Positions 1 through 8,408 of a DNA stretch of 64,000 nucleotides are shown piece by piece. Position 1 is the stretch's first letter, and each line of letters opens with the position of its first letter. Under the pieces are notes generated by a model. It worked only from the letters and a program-made list of their open reading frames with translations. It was not told the DNA's origin and did no database searches. Both the position numbers and the translations under genes were made by a program. The DNA is taken from positions 31,857 to 95,856 of the forward strand of contig NZ_AKKE01000156.1 in assembly GCF_000281975.1 (NCBI RefSeq), read 5' to 3'. The DNA is from Novosphingobium sp. AP12. GTDB lineage: Bacteria > Pseudomonadota > Alphaproteobacteria > Sphingomonadales > Sphingomonadaceae.

Positions 1-119
1 CTGCCCGTCGTCGGCCCCAGGGCCTGACCCAGCTGGGCGTGCGACGGCAGGGAAGCGAGCGTCCCTCCGGCGAGTGCCAATATCGCCGCGATGCGTGCCT
101 TGCCGATACCTCGAGCCAA
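1..119 (-). CDS. Secreted or exported protein, N-terminal part only
   Basis: Only the first 39 or so codons lie in the window; the gene runs off the left edge. Reading starts at a TTG preceded by AGGAG with an 8-base spacer, the only well-placed start in this frame. The encoded N-terminus is a textbook Sec signal peptide: a basic stretch (RGIGKAR), a hydrophobic core (IAAILALAGG) and an Ala-x-Ala-like cleavage site ending SHA-Q. The product is therefore exported, but nothing of the mature domain is visible, so no function can be given. It lies 227 bases downstream of the GMC oxidoreductase on the same strand. Confidence 0.55.
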   Translation of the reverse strand, partial: MARGIGKARIAAILALAGGTLASLPSHAQLGQALGPTTG

Positions 120-137
120 CCCAGTTTCTCCTCGTGT

Positions 138-173
138 GCCGGCCTTCGCGATTGCAACGACAGGAAGGCCGGC
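138..173 (-). promoter_or_regulatory. Stem-loop in the presumed 5' leader of the secreted gene
   Basis: A perfect 10-bp inverted repeat (GCCGGCCTTC, 138-147, against GAAGGCCGGC, 164-173) with a 16-base loop. It ends only a few bases before the AGGAG of the secreted gene. No T-tract follows on either strand, so it is a poor intrinsic terminator for the upstream GMC gene. It could act in the leader RNA, but that is inference. Confidence 0.3.
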
Positions 174-346
174 TGTTTGCCCCCATCCGGGGAAGGCGAA
201 CGAGGATTGCCTAGTCAAGAGATGTCGACTTGTCGAACGCAACGCGCGCGTCCGCCCGGTCCGTCCGATCGAGCCAGGTGGCTTGCGTCAGGAGCCGGCG
301 CGGTGCGACCTTGGCGAAGCGGGCAGAACCGGGGTTCGCGGTCTTT

Positions 347-1978
347 TCATCCCCGATCCTCCAGCATCAGCTGCGCGCCGCGGAGGCCCACTGCCATCGC
401 GGGCGCATTGGTGTTGCCGGTGACGTGCCAGGGCATGACCGAGCAGTCCGCCACGCGCACCCCTTGCACGCCGTTCACCCTGAGGCGCGGGTCGACCACT
501 GCCTCCGCGTCGCCGCCCATGCGGCACGAGCGGATGGCGTGGAGGCCGCAGCTCGACAGGCGGCGGAACATGGCAAGCACGTCCTCGTCACTTTCCACCT
601 CGGCGCCCGGCACCAGTTCCTCGCCGACCATGGTGCGGAGCGGGCCCGCGCGCACGTAGGCGCGCATCGAGCGCACGAGGGCGATGGCCGAGCGCCTGTC
701 GTGCTCGGTCGAGAGGAAGTTGTGCAGGATCTCGGGCGCGTACCTTGCCGATGGCCCGGTCGCGCGCACGCTGCTCTCGCTGGTGAGGCGCAGGAGCTGG
801 CCGTAGATGGTGACGCCGGGCAGCGGATCGATCTTGTCGAGCGGGACCGGGTCCTTGTCGTCGCCCACCTTGAAGGTGTAGCCGCCGAGGTAGAACTGCG
901 CGTCGGTGCGTCCGTCCGGGTGGGCGACGTTGCTAAAGGCGCCGACCTCGAACGGCCCGGTCGCCAGCACGCCGTCGCCGCGCAGGAGGTAGCGCAGCAT
1001 GGCGAAGGCGGCGCCGATGCCGAAGAAGCTCCTGTTGGTCCCCTTGCCCCGGTCGAGCCGGAACGGGATCGACAGCGAGAGGTGCTCGATCATCCGCTCG
1101 CCCACGTCGGGGGAATGCGCGACGAGCGGGATGCCCGCCGCCTCCAGCCGTTCGCGGTCGCCGATGCCGGAGCGGTGGAGCAGCAGCGGGCTCTCCATCG
1201 CGCCCGCGCTGACGACGATTTCTCCGGCGCAGTCGAGTCTCTGCGGGCGGCCATCCACGGTCACGTCGATGCCGACCGCGCGCGTCCCGTCGAAGACGAT
1301 GCGCTCCGCCATAACACCGGTCATCACCGTGACGTTGGGCCGCTTCCTCGCGGCGGCGAGGTAGGTGCGGGCGGACGAATCGCGCTTACCCTTGCGGATG
1401 TTGTGGCTGTAATAACCCACGCGCGGGCCTGCGGTGGCGTTGAGGTCGTCGACGCGGCGAAGGCCCTGCGCCTCCCCGGCCTCGATCATGCGTTCGGCGA
1501 GCGGGTACTTGAAGCAGGCGGGGTCGACGCGCACGAGCCCGCCGCCGCCGCGCATGGGCGAGGGGCCGGCCTTGTGGTCCTCCAGTTCAAGGAAGGCGGC
1601 GGTCATGCTCGCGCCGTTCCAGCCGGTGGCGCAGGCCTCGCGCTCCCAGGCGTCGTAGTCGGCGGGCTCGCCCCGGCTCCAGATCATGCCGTTGATCGAG
1701 GACGAACCGCCAAGGCCCTTGCCGCGGATCCAGACTTCGCCGTCGCCCGGCTCGTTCGCGCCGGGATCGCGCGGCTGGGCGACGTGGTAGGCCCACATGT
1801 GCTCGGGCTTCTTGACGAGCTTTGCGACGCCCTTGGGGAGCGTGACCCAGAAGCTGTCGTTCTCGCCGCCGGCTTCGAGCACCAGCACCTGAGACCGACC
1901 GTCCGCGCTCAGCCGCTCGGCCATGACGCAGCCGGCCGAGCCGGCGCCGACGATGATGTAGTCCCACTGTTTCGACAT
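347..1978 (-). CDS. GMC-family FAD-dependent oxidoreductase (choline/alcohol dehydrogenase type)
   Basis: A 543-residue flavoenzyme of the glucose-methanol-choline family, which oxidises primary or secondary alcohols. The N-terminal dinucleotide fold is seen at residues 10-20 (VGAGSAGCVMAERL). The second GMC signature follows at GLGGSSSINGM, and the C-terminus has CRMGG and VTGNTNAPAMA, the latter with the usual His/Asn active-site region. The catalytic-His segment reads LHAIRSCRMG rather than the common HPxGTCxMG, so substrate assignment is open. I chose MSKQW as start because GGGAGGGAG lies about 10 bases upstream; an in-frame start 10 codons earlier has no such site. It is divergent from the DUF35-to-APH operon and may supply an early alcohol oxidation step to that pathway. 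Confidence 0.85.
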   Translation of the reverse strand: MSKQWDYIIVGAGSAGCVMAERLSADGRSQVLVLEAGGENDSFWVTLPKGVAKLVKKPEHMWAYHVAQPRDPGANEPGDGEVWIRGKGLGGSSSINGMIWSRGEPADYDAWEREACATGWNGASMTAAFLELEDHKAGPSPMRGGGGLVRVDPACFKYPLAERMIEAGEAQGLRRVDDLNATAGPRVGYYSHNIRKGKRDSSARTYLAAARKRPNVTVMTGVMAERIVFDGTRAVGIDVTVDGRPQRLDCAGEIVVSAGAMESPLLLHRSGIGDRERLEAAGIPLVAHSPDVGERMIEHLSLSIPFRLDRGKGTNRSFFGIGAAFAMLRYLLRGDGVLATGPFEVGAFSNVAHPDGRTDAQFYLGGYTFKVGDDKDPVPLDKIDPLPGVTIYGQLLRLTSESSVRATGPSARYAPEILHNFLSTEHDRRSAIALVRSMRAYVRAGPLRTMVGEELVPGAEVESDEDVLAMFRRLSSCGLHAIRSCRMGGDAEAVVDPRLRVNGVQGVRVADCSVMPWHVTGNTNAPAMAVGLRGAQLMLEDRG

Positions 1979-2013
1979 TGTTCGTCTCTCCCTCCCGAGA
2001 GGTCGCACGAACT

Positions 2014-2057
2014 AGCGCAATGACTACCCTAGCGTTTTGATGAGTCACAATGCGGGG
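2014..2057. promoter_or_regulatory. Divergent promoter region of cluster A with two CRCAATG half-sites
   Basis: The 135 bases between the GMC gene and the DUF35 gene hold two short matches, GCGCAATGAC (2015-2024) and GTCACAATG (2044-2052), to one half of the TTCACAATGGTGAA palindrome found in cluster B. Only about 8 of 14 positions agree in each, so these are weak and could be chance. I see no clear -35/-10 pair. Confidence 0.2.
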
Positions 2058-2113
2058 GCAGGCGGGCCTAAACCCTCTTCATGACCGGACTCCAATACCG
2101 GGATCGGAGAGAG

Positions 2114-2509
2114 ATGAGAGCGATCGCAGAAGGCCTGTTCACCGACGAGACGCCCCCGCGTCTGATCGGCGGCAAGGACCGGGAAACCGGCCGGATCGTA
2201 TTCCCGTGCCCGTCCGCGAAGACACACGAGCCCGTGCCGCTGGCGAGCGAGGGGACCTTGTGGTCCTACACCGTGCAGCGATACCGCCCCAAGACGCCGC
2301 CCTACGCCGGGCCGGATGCGTTCTCGCCCTGGGTCGTCGCTTATGTCGAGCTGCCGGGCCAGGTCATCGTCGAGGCGCCGCTATACGGCGTCGCCTTCGA
2401 GAAGGTGACGATCGGCATGCCGGTGCGCTTTTCGCCCGCGCCGCTCAACCCGCAGGACGCGGATGGCGTCTTCATTCCCGCCTTCGTCGCCATGGGAGAT
2501 ACCGAATGA
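2114..2509 (+). CDS. DUF35 / OB-fold acyl-CoA-associated protein
   Basis: A 131-residue protein of the DUF35 group (OB-fold with an N-terminal rubredoxin-like finger), which usually partners thiolase-fold enzymes and contacts the acyl-CoA. The OB-fold core is seen at GTLWSYTVQRYRPKTPP and PWVVAYVELPG. The finger is degenerate: only one Cys (FPCPSAK) remains of the expected CxxC pairs. The start at MRAIAEG follows GGAGAGAG; an ATG 11 codons earlier lacks a ribosome-binding site. It overlaps the thiolase gene by 4 bases (ATGA), so the two are almost certainly co-translated and form a complex. Confidence 0.8.
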   Translation: MRAIAEGLFTDETPPRLIGGKDRETGRIVFPCPSAKTHEPVPLASEGTLWSYTVQRYRPKTPPYAGPDAFSPWVVAYVELPGQVIVEAPLYGVAFEKVTIGMPVRFSPAPLNPQDADGVFIPAFVAMGDTE

Positions 2510-3669
2510 GCGGTGACGTCTGCATCGTCGGCATCGGCATCCACCCGTTCGGGCGCACCGACGGCCTCTCCGGCCTCGACCAGGGCGTCTTCGCGGTGCG
2601 CCAGGCGCTCGCGGACGCGGGTGTGGAGTGGCCGCAGGTCCAGTTCGCCTACGGCGCCTCGGACGCGGCGGGGAACCCGGACACCATGGTCGACCGGCTC
2701 GGCCTCACCGGCGTCCAGTTCATCAACGTGCGCAACGGCTGCGCGGCGGGCGGCTCGGCGCTGTTCTCGGGCCAGATGGCGATCAAGTCGGGCGAGTTCG
2801 AGCTCGGCATCGCTGTCGGCTTCGACAAGCACCCGCGCGGCGCCTTCAATGCGCTGCCGGCCGAATACAACCTGCCCGACTGGTACGGCGAGGTGGGCCA
2901 GATGGTCACCACGCAGTTCTTCGCGGCCAAGATCATGCGCTACATGCAGATGTTCGGCATCTCGCAGGAGACGCTGGGCCGGGTGGCGGAGAAGGCCTTC
3001 CGCAACGCCGTCCACGCCCCCCATGCCTGGCGCCGCGAGCCGGTCGCGCTCGAGGACATCCTCGCCGCGCCCTTGGTGAGCGATCCCTATACAAAGTACA
3101 TGTTCTGCTCGCCCGCCGAGGGCGGCGTCGCGCTCGTCCTCGCCAGCGAGAAGAAGGCGCGCGAGCTGGGCAAGCCCCTGATCCGGCTCAAGGCCGCGAC
3201 CATGCGCACCCGTCCGCCGCACAGCTTCGAGGTCTTCGCGCCGTCGGTCGACGTGGTGGAGGACGACACCAAACCTCGCGGCACCGCTTCGCGCATCGCC
3301 TCCGCCGACGCCTTCCGCCTCTCCGGCATCGGGCCGGGCGATATCGACCTCGCCCAGCTCCAGGACACCGAGGCCGGCGCCGAGATCATGCACATGGCCG
3401 AGAACGGCTTCTGCGCGGACGGCGAGCAGGAGAAATGGCTCGCCGAGGGGCATACCGAGATCAATGGCGCGCTGCCCGTCAACACCGACGGCGGCTGTCT
3501 TGCCTGCGGCGAGCCGATCGGCGCATCGGGCCTGCGCCAGGTCTACGAAAACGTCGTGCAACTGCGCGGAGACGGCGGTGGCCGTCAGGTCCCGGGCGAT
3601 CCCAAGACCGCCTACAGCCACGTCTACGGCGCCCCGGGCGTCTCCGCCGTCACCATTCTGGAACGCTGA
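2506..3669 (+). CDS. Thiolase-fold enzyme (SCP2/lipid-transfer thiolase type)
   Basis: A 387-residue thiolase-superfamily protein. The nucleophile region is intact, with Cys79 in NGCAAGGSALF. The C-terminal signature reads GGCLACGEPIGASG, where classical thiolases have GGxxxxGHPxGASG: the active-site His is Glu here, as in many SCP2-type lipid-transfer thiolases. Expected chemistry is retro-Claisen or retro-aldol cleavage of a CoA thioester rather than biosynthetic condensation. It shares an ATGA overlap with the DUF35 gene before it and is followed 5 bases later by an acyl-CoA dehydrogenase. The substrate is unknown. Confidence 0.85.
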   Translation: MSGDVCIVGIGIHPFGRTDGLSGLDQGVFAVRQALADAGVEWPQVQFAYGASDAAGNPDTMVDRLGLTGVQFINVRNGCAAGGSALFSGQMAIKSGEFELGIAVGFDKHPRGAFNALPAEYNLPDWYGEVGQMVTTQFFAAKIMRYMQMFGISQETLGRVAEKAFRNAVHAPHAWRREPVALEDILAAPLVSDPYTKYMFCSPAEGGVALVLASEKKARELGKPLIRLKAATMRTRPPHSFEVFAPSVDVVEDDTKPRGTASRIASADAFRLSGIGPGDIDLAQLQDTEAGAEIMHMAENGFCADGEQEKWLAEGHTEINGALPVNTDGGCLACGEPIGASGLRQVYENVVQLRGDGGGRQVPGDPKTAYSHVYGAPGVSAVTILER

Positions 3670-3674
3670 AGCGA

Positions 3675-4883
3675 ATGGACATCGAACTTTCCCCCCACGA
3701 CGCTGCATTCCGCGAAGAGGTCCGCACCTTCCTGCGCGAGCACCTGCCCGCCGACGTGAAGGCGGGGGCGGCGGCGACGCCGTCGGTCTTCGTCGAGCCC
3801 GAGATCGGGCAGGTCTGGAACGCCGTGCTCAACGACAAGGGCTGGCTGGGCTACCAGTGGCCCGCCGAGCATGGCGGCACCGGCTGGACTCCGCTCCAGC
3901 GCTACCTGTTCGAGAAGGAATGCGCCGCCGCCGGAGCGCCCAATCTCACGGTTCTCGGCCTCAAGCTGCTCGCGCCCGTGATCTGGACCTTCGGGACCGA
4001 GGCGCAGAAGGCTGAGGTCCTGCCGCGCATCCTGACCGGCGAGGACTACTGGTGCCAGGGCTTTTCCGAGCCGGGCGCCGGGTCCGACCTTGCAAGCCTC
4101 AAGACGCGGGCGGTGCTTCAGGGCGACCATTACGTCGTCACCGGCACCAAGATCTGGACCACCCACGCGCACCACGCCAACCGCATGTTCACGCTGGTGC
4201 GCACCAACACCGAGGTGAAGAAGCAGGCGGGCATCTCGTTCCTGCTGATCGACCTGAACACCCCCGGCGTCTCGGTGCGCCCGATCCTGACCAATGCGGG
4301 CGACCACGAGGTCAACCAGGTGTTCCTCGACAACGTGATCGTGCCTGCCGAAAACCTCGTCGGCGGCGAGGGCGAGGGCTGGACGATCGCCAAGTTCCTG
4401 CTCGAGAACGAGCGCGGCGGATCGTGCCACGCACCCAAGCTCGCCTACGATCTCGACCAGGTGGAGGCCGCCGCCAGGGACCAGAGCGACGGGAAGGGCG
4501 GGCAGCTGTCCGACCAGGTGGACTGGCGCCGCCGCGTTGCCAGGGCCCGGCTCTCGGTCAACGCGCTCGAGATGATCGAGCTCAGGATCATTTCCGAGAT
4601 CGCCAAGGGCCGCAAGCCCGGCCCTCAGACTTCGCTGACCAAGCTGCTCGCCTCCAACCTGCGGCAGGAGATCGACTTGCTTGCGGTGGACCTCTACGGG
4701 CCCGCCGGATTGCAGCTGGAGACCGCGCGACCGCTTTACGGTGACAATGCTCCGGAAGGGCTCCATTCCAAGGGAGCGCAGGTCGCCTCGGCGCGCTATC
4801 TCAACAGCCGCGCCTGGACGATCTTCGGGGGCACCAACGAAGTCCAGAGCACGATCATCGCCAAATCCGTGCTGGGCCTGTGA
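3675..4883 (+). CDS. Acyl-CoA dehydrogenase (first of two in cluster A)
   Basis: A 402-residue flavoprotein expected to introduce an alpha-beta double bond into an acyl-CoA. N-terminal, middle and C-terminal ACAD domains are all present. FAD/substrate contacts are seen in QGFSEPGAGSDLASL, and the C-terminus has IFGGTNEVQST. At the position of the medium-chain enzyme's catalytic Glu (YEGT) this protein has Gly (FGGT). The motif LLENERGGS matches the alternative place where long-chain and isovaleryl enzymes carry their Glu (xxER), so the base may have moved there. The gene starts 5 bases after the thiolase and belongs to the same operon. Confidence 0.88.
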   Translation: MDIELSPHDAAFREEVRTFLREHLPADVKAGAAATPSVFVEPEIGQVWNAVLNDKGWLGYQWPAEHGGTGWTPLQRYLFEKECAAAGAPNLTVLGLKLLAPVIWTFGTEAQKAEVLPRILTGEDYWCQGFSEPGAGSDLASLKTRAVLQGDHYVVTGTKIWTTHAHHANRMFTLVRTNTEVKKQAGISFLLIDLNTPGVSVRPILTNAGDHEVNQVFLDNVIVPAENLVGGEGEGWTIAKFLLENERGGSCHAPKLAYDLDQVEAAARDQSDGKGGQLSDQVDWRRRVARARLSVNALEMIELRIISEIAKGRKPGPQTSLTKLLASNLRQEIDLLAVDLYGPAGLQLETARPLYGDNAPEGLHSKGAQVASARYLNSRAWTIFGGTNEVQSTIIAKSVLGL

Positions 4884-4917
4884 TGGCCCGGCGCCTGAAA
4901 AACGAGAGGAATCCTGC

Positions 4918-5907
4918 ATGCAGCTGAACCGCGAGGCGCTGACCCGTGCCTACCGGCAGATGAAGCTGATCCGCGAATTCGAGGAACGGCTCCATGAGGA
5001 GATCCAGACCGGCGAGATCGCGGGCTTCACCCACCTCTACTGCGGTCAGGAAGCCGTCGCCGTCGGCGTGTGCGAGCACCTGACTGAGCGCGACAAGATC
5101 GTCTCCACCCACCGCGGCCATGGCCACTGTCTCGCCAAGGGCTGCGACGTGGACGGGATGATGAAGGAGATCTGGGGCAGCCAGGAGGGCCTTTGCAACG
5201 GCAAGGGCGGCTCGATGCACATCGCCGACATCGACAAGGGCATGCTCGGCGCCAACGGCATCGTCGGCGCGGGCGCCCCGATCGCGGTGGGAGCGGCCAT
5301 CTCCAACAAGATCGACGGTCCGGACGAGAACGGCGACCTCGCCGTCGCGATCGCCTTCTCGGGCGACGGCGCCTGCAACCAGGGCACCACGTTCGAGGCG
5401 ATGAACCTCGCGGTGGTCACCAAGGCGCCGTGCATCTTCGTCTTCGAGAACAACCACTATTCCGAGCACACCGGCGTCGACTATGCGGTCGGCACGGTAA
5501 GGGACATCGCCAGCCGCGCCGAGGCGTTCGGCATGAAGGTGTGGCGCGGCGATGGGACGGACTTCTTCTCGGTCTACGACACCTTCCGCGAAGTGCTCGA
5601 ATACGTGCGCGTCCCCGGCAACGGCCCGGCGGCGGTGGAATTCGATACCGAGCGCTTCTTCGGCCACTTCGAGGGCGACCCCCAGCGCTACCGCGGCGAC
5701 GGCGAACTGGATCGCCTGCGCGCCGAGCGGGACTGCCTCAAGATCTTCCGCAAGAGCGTGACGGGCGCCGCGCTGCTCGACCATGCCGACCTCGACAAGG
5801 TCGACACCGACGCGCTCCAGGCGATCGAGAACGCGGTCAAGGCATCGCGCGCTGCGGCTCGTCCAAGCCCCGAGAACGTCCTCGACAACGTCTACATCAG
5901 CTACTGA
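4918..5907 (+). CDS. TPP-dependent 2-oxoacid/acetoin dehydrogenase, E1 alpha subunit
   Basis: A 329-residue E1 alpha subunit. The thiamine-diphosphate motif is clear: GDG at 149-151, followed by NN at 178-179 (SGDGACNQG ... FENNHYS). The later loop reads GHFEGD (249-254). As I recall the families, acetoin dehydrogenase subunits have GHFEGD here, while pyruvate and branched-chain enzymes have GHSxSDP. This points to cleavage of an acyloin or hydroxyketone rather than pyruvate. The gene follows the first acyl-CoA dehydrogenase after 34 bases with GAGAGGA before the start, and E1 beta follows 17 bases later. Confidence 0.88.
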   Translation: MQLNREALTRAYRQMKLIREFEERLHEEIQTGEIAGFTHLYCGQEAVAVGVCEHLTERDKIVSTHRGHGHCLAKGCDVDGMMKEIWGSQEGLCNGKGGSMHIADIDKGMLGANGIVGAGAPIAVGAAISNKIDGPDENGDLAVAIAFSGDGACNQGTTFEAMNLAVVTKAPCIFVFENNHYSEHTGVDYAVGTVRDIASRAEAFGMKVWRGDGTDFFSVYDTFREVLEYVRVPGNGPAAVEFDTERFFGHFEGDPQRYRGDGELDRLRAERDCLKIFRKSVTGAALLDHADLDKVDTDALQAIENAVKASRAAARPSPENVLDNVYISY

Positions 5908-5924
5908 CGGCAGGAGCGAGAACC

Positions 5925-6938
5925 ATGGCAAAAATGATGTATCGCGACGCCATCCGCAACACGATCTTCCAGGAGATGCAGCGCGACAGCCGCGTCGTCG
6001 TCCTGGGCGAGGACGTGGTGGGCGGCATGGGCACTGCCGGCGGGCCTGAGGCCATCGGCGGCATCTGGTCGACATCGACCGGCCTCTACGACGCCTTCGG
6101 GCCCGACCGCGTGATCGACACCCCGATCAGCGAAAGCGCCATCATGGGCGCGGCGGGCGGCCTTGCGCTGGCCGGCAAGCGGCCGGTGGCGGAGATCATG
6201 TTCGCGGACTTCATCGGCGTCTGCATGGACCAGCTGTGGAACCAGATCGCCAAGTTCCGCTACATGTTCGGCGGCAAGTCGGTCTGCCCGGCGGTGATCC
6301 GCATGCCCTGCGGCGCGGGCTACAACGCCGCCGCGCAGCACAGCCAGATGATCTCCCAGTTCGTCACGGGCATGCCTGGCCTCAAGGTGGTCATGCCCGC
6401 CACGCCGGAGGACGCCTGCGGCCTCCTGCGCCAGGCGATCCGCGACGACGATCCGGTGGTCTTCCTCGAACACAAGTTCCTCTACGCGATGAGCGGCGAG
6501 GTGAACGACGATCCGGACTTCTGCATCCCCTTCGGCCACGCCCGCCTTGCCCGCGCCGGGCAGGATGCCACCATCATCGCCAGCGGCATGATGGTCAGCT
6601 ATGCCGAGACCGCCGCCGACGACCTCGCGCAGGACGGCATCGGCTGCGACGTCATCGACCTTCGCACCACCTCGCCGCTCGACGAGGAAGCGATCCTCGA
6701 CTCGGTCGAAGTGACGGGCCGCGCCGTGATCGTCGACGAGGCGCCGCCGCGCTGCTCGCTGGCGACGGACATCTCCTCGCTGATCGCGCAGAAGGCCTTT
6801 GCCAGCCTGAAGGCGCCGATCGAGATGGTGACGCCGCCTCACACGCCGGTGCCGTTCGCCCGCGAACTCGAGAGCGCCTACCTGCCGGGCCCCGCGAAGA
6901 TCGCGGCCGCCGTGCGCAAGACGCTCGAATACCGTTGA
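5925..6938 (+). CDS. TPP-dependent 2-oxoacid/acetoin dehydrogenase, E1 beta subunit
   Basis: A 337-residue transketolase-like beta subunit, a common length for E1 beta. Diagnostic stretches are GEDVVGGMGTAGG, RVIDTPISESAIMGAAGG, VAEIMFADFI and RMPCGAGYNAAAQHSQ, then the C-terminal transketolase domain (VIDLRTTSPLDEEAIL). It forms an alpha2beta2 E1 with the gene before it. CAGGAG lies about 8 bases before the ATG. The operon position between E1 alpha and E2 is the standard arrangement for acetoin and 2-oxoacid dehydrogenases. Confidence 0.9.
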   Translation: MAKMMYRDAIRNTIFQEMQRDSRVVVLGEDVVGGMGTAGGPEAIGGIWSTSTGLYDAFGPDRVIDTPISESAIMGAAGGLALAGKRPVAEIMFADFIGVCMDQLWNQIAKFRYMFGGKSVCPAVIRMPCGAGYNAAAQHSQMISQFVTGMPGLKVVMPATPEDACGLLRQAIRDDDPVVFLEHKFLYAMSGEVNDDPDFCIPFGHARLARAGQDATIIASGMMVSYAETAADDLAQDGIGCDVIDLRTTSPLDEEAILDSVEVTGRAVIVDEAPPRCSLATDISSLIAQKAFASLKAPIEMVTPPHTPVPFARELESAYLPGPAKIAAAVRKTLEYR

Positions 6939-6951
6939 AGGGGCTGCTGAC

Positions 6952-8394
6952 ATGAGCCGCATCCGCGCATTCACGATGCCCAAGTGGGGCATCGAAATGA
7001 CCGAGGGCACGGTCGCCGACTGGACGGTGAAGGAGGGTGACACCTTCAAGCGCGGCCAGACGTTGTGCCTGATCGAAACCGCCAAGATCACCAACGAGGT
7101 CGAGGCCGAATACGACGCCACCGTGCGCCGCATTCTGGTCGGCGGCGGCAGCGAGTCCGAGCCTGTCGGCGCGCTGCTGGCCGTGTTCGACGAAGGCTCG
7201 CACTCCGACCAGGAGATCGAGGCTTTCGTCGCCAGCTTCAAGCCGGCCGAGGGCGGCATCGCCAAAGGCGCGGAAAAGGCCAAGGTAGCTGCTCAGGCCG
7301 ACGCCGAAAGCGCGCCCGTTGCCGCGCCGGACAAGCCCCGCGTCAAGATCGACACCAACCGCCCGATCAGCCCCGAGGCCTTGCGCCTCGCGGAGGAGGA
7401 AGGCGTCGATATCGCGGGTATCGAGGGATCGGGCCGGGGCGGGCGCATCACCCATCAGGACGTCGTCAAGGCCCTGCGCGGGCCTTCCCAGACGGCACCT
7501 AAGGGTACATTGACCGTACCTGAGGACGACATGACCGTCCTCGCCTCGCCGCTCGCGCGCCGGATCGCCGCGCTGCACGGGCTCTCGCTCTCGGGCCTCA
7601 CCGGGACGGGGCCGCGCGGCCGCATTTCCAAGGCCGACGTGCTGGCCCTTGTGCCCGCACCGAAGGCCGCGGCGGGAGCGATCGGCACGCCCGAATTCGT
7701 CGCCGGCGAAAACCGCGCCGAGGTCGTGCCCTTCGACCGCATCCGCAAGGTCGTCGCCCAGCGGCTGACCCAGGCCAAACAGGAGCTTCCGCACTTCTAC
7801 CTGCGCATGTCGGCCAGCGCCGATGCGCTGCTGGAGATGCGCAAGACCGCCAACGTAGTGCTGGGTGCCAAAGCCTCGGTCAACGACTGGATCGTCAAGG
7901 CGAGCGCGATGGCGCTGGTCCGTCATCCCGACGTCAACGTGCAGGTTCATGGGACAGAGATCCACCGTTTCCCCCACGCCGACGTCTCGATCGCGGTCGC
8001 CGGGCCGAAGGGCCTCGTCACCCCGGTCGTGCGCCAGGCCAATCTCATGCGCATCGACCAGATCGCGGCCGAAACCCGCCGCCTGATCGACAAGGTTCAG
8101 GGCAAGGGCCTCTCGATGGAGGACATGGAGGGCGGCACCTTCTCGGTCTCCAACCTCGGCATGTTCGGGATCGAGAACTTCGACGCCATCATCAACCCGC
8201 CGCAGGGCGCGATCCTCGCCGTGGGGGCCGCGCTGCGCCAGCCGGTCGAGACTGCCGCCGGAGACATTGCCTTCGAGACGCGCATTTCCTTCACCCTGTC
8301 GGTCGACCACCGCGCCATCGACGGGGCGGCGGGCGCGCAGTTTCTGCAGACGCTCAAATCCCTGATCGAGGCGCCGCAGGGCCTCTTCGCCTGA
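6952..8394 (+). CDS. Dihydrolipoamide acyltransferase (E2) with two subunit-binding domains
   Basis: A 480-residue E2 core protein. The lipoyl domain fills residues 1-80, with Lys45 in IETAKITN as the lipoylation site. Two peripheral-subunit-binding domains follow: one at about 137-175 (SPEALRLAEEEGVD ... GRITHQDV) and one at about 197-232 (ASPLARRIAALHGLSL ... GRISKADV). The catalytic acyltransferase domain ends with VDHRAIDGA, placing the active-site His near 453 and Asp near 457. One binding domain is usual in bacterial E2s; two is unusual. No E3 (dihydrolipoamide dehydrogenase) gene is in the window, so a shared E3 must be encoded elsewhere. Confidence 0.9.
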   Translation: MSRIRAFTMPKWGIEMTEGTVADWTVKEGDTFKRGQTLCLIETAKITNEVEAEYDATVRRILVGGGSESEPVGALLAVFDEGSHSDQEIEAFVASFKPAEGGIAKGAEKAKVAAQADAESAPVAAPDKPRVKIDTNRPISPEALRLAEEEGVDIAGIEGSGRGGRITHQDVVKALRGPSQTAPKGTLTVPEDDMTVLASPLARRIAALHGLSLSGLTGTGPRGRISKADVLALVPAPKAAAGAIGTPEFVAGENRAEVVPFDRIRKVVAQRLTQAKQELPHFYLRMSASADALLEMRKTANVVLGAKASVNDWIVKASAMALVRHPDVNVQVHGTEIHRFPHADVSIAVAGPKGLVTPVVRQANLMRIDQIAAETRRLIDKVQGKGLSMEDMEGGTFSVSNLGMFGIENFDAIINPPQGAILAVGAALRQPVETAAGDIAFETRISFTLSVDHRAIDGAAGAQFLQTLKSLIEAPQGLFA

Positions 8395-8408
8395 AAGGAA
8401 CCTAAAAA

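Noticed and set aside
230..2023. 597-codon plus-strand ORF antisense to the GMC gene
   Set aside because: It is a codon-position shadow of the minus-strand gene: His/Ala/Arg/Val-rich without domains. The minus frame has clear FAD motifs.
2628..3674. Long in-frame upstream extension of the first acyl-CoA dehydrogenase, overlapping the thiolase
   Set aside because: Arg/Gly-rich low-complexity translation in another frame of a recognisable thiolase. The real start has conserved N-terminal ACAD sequence.
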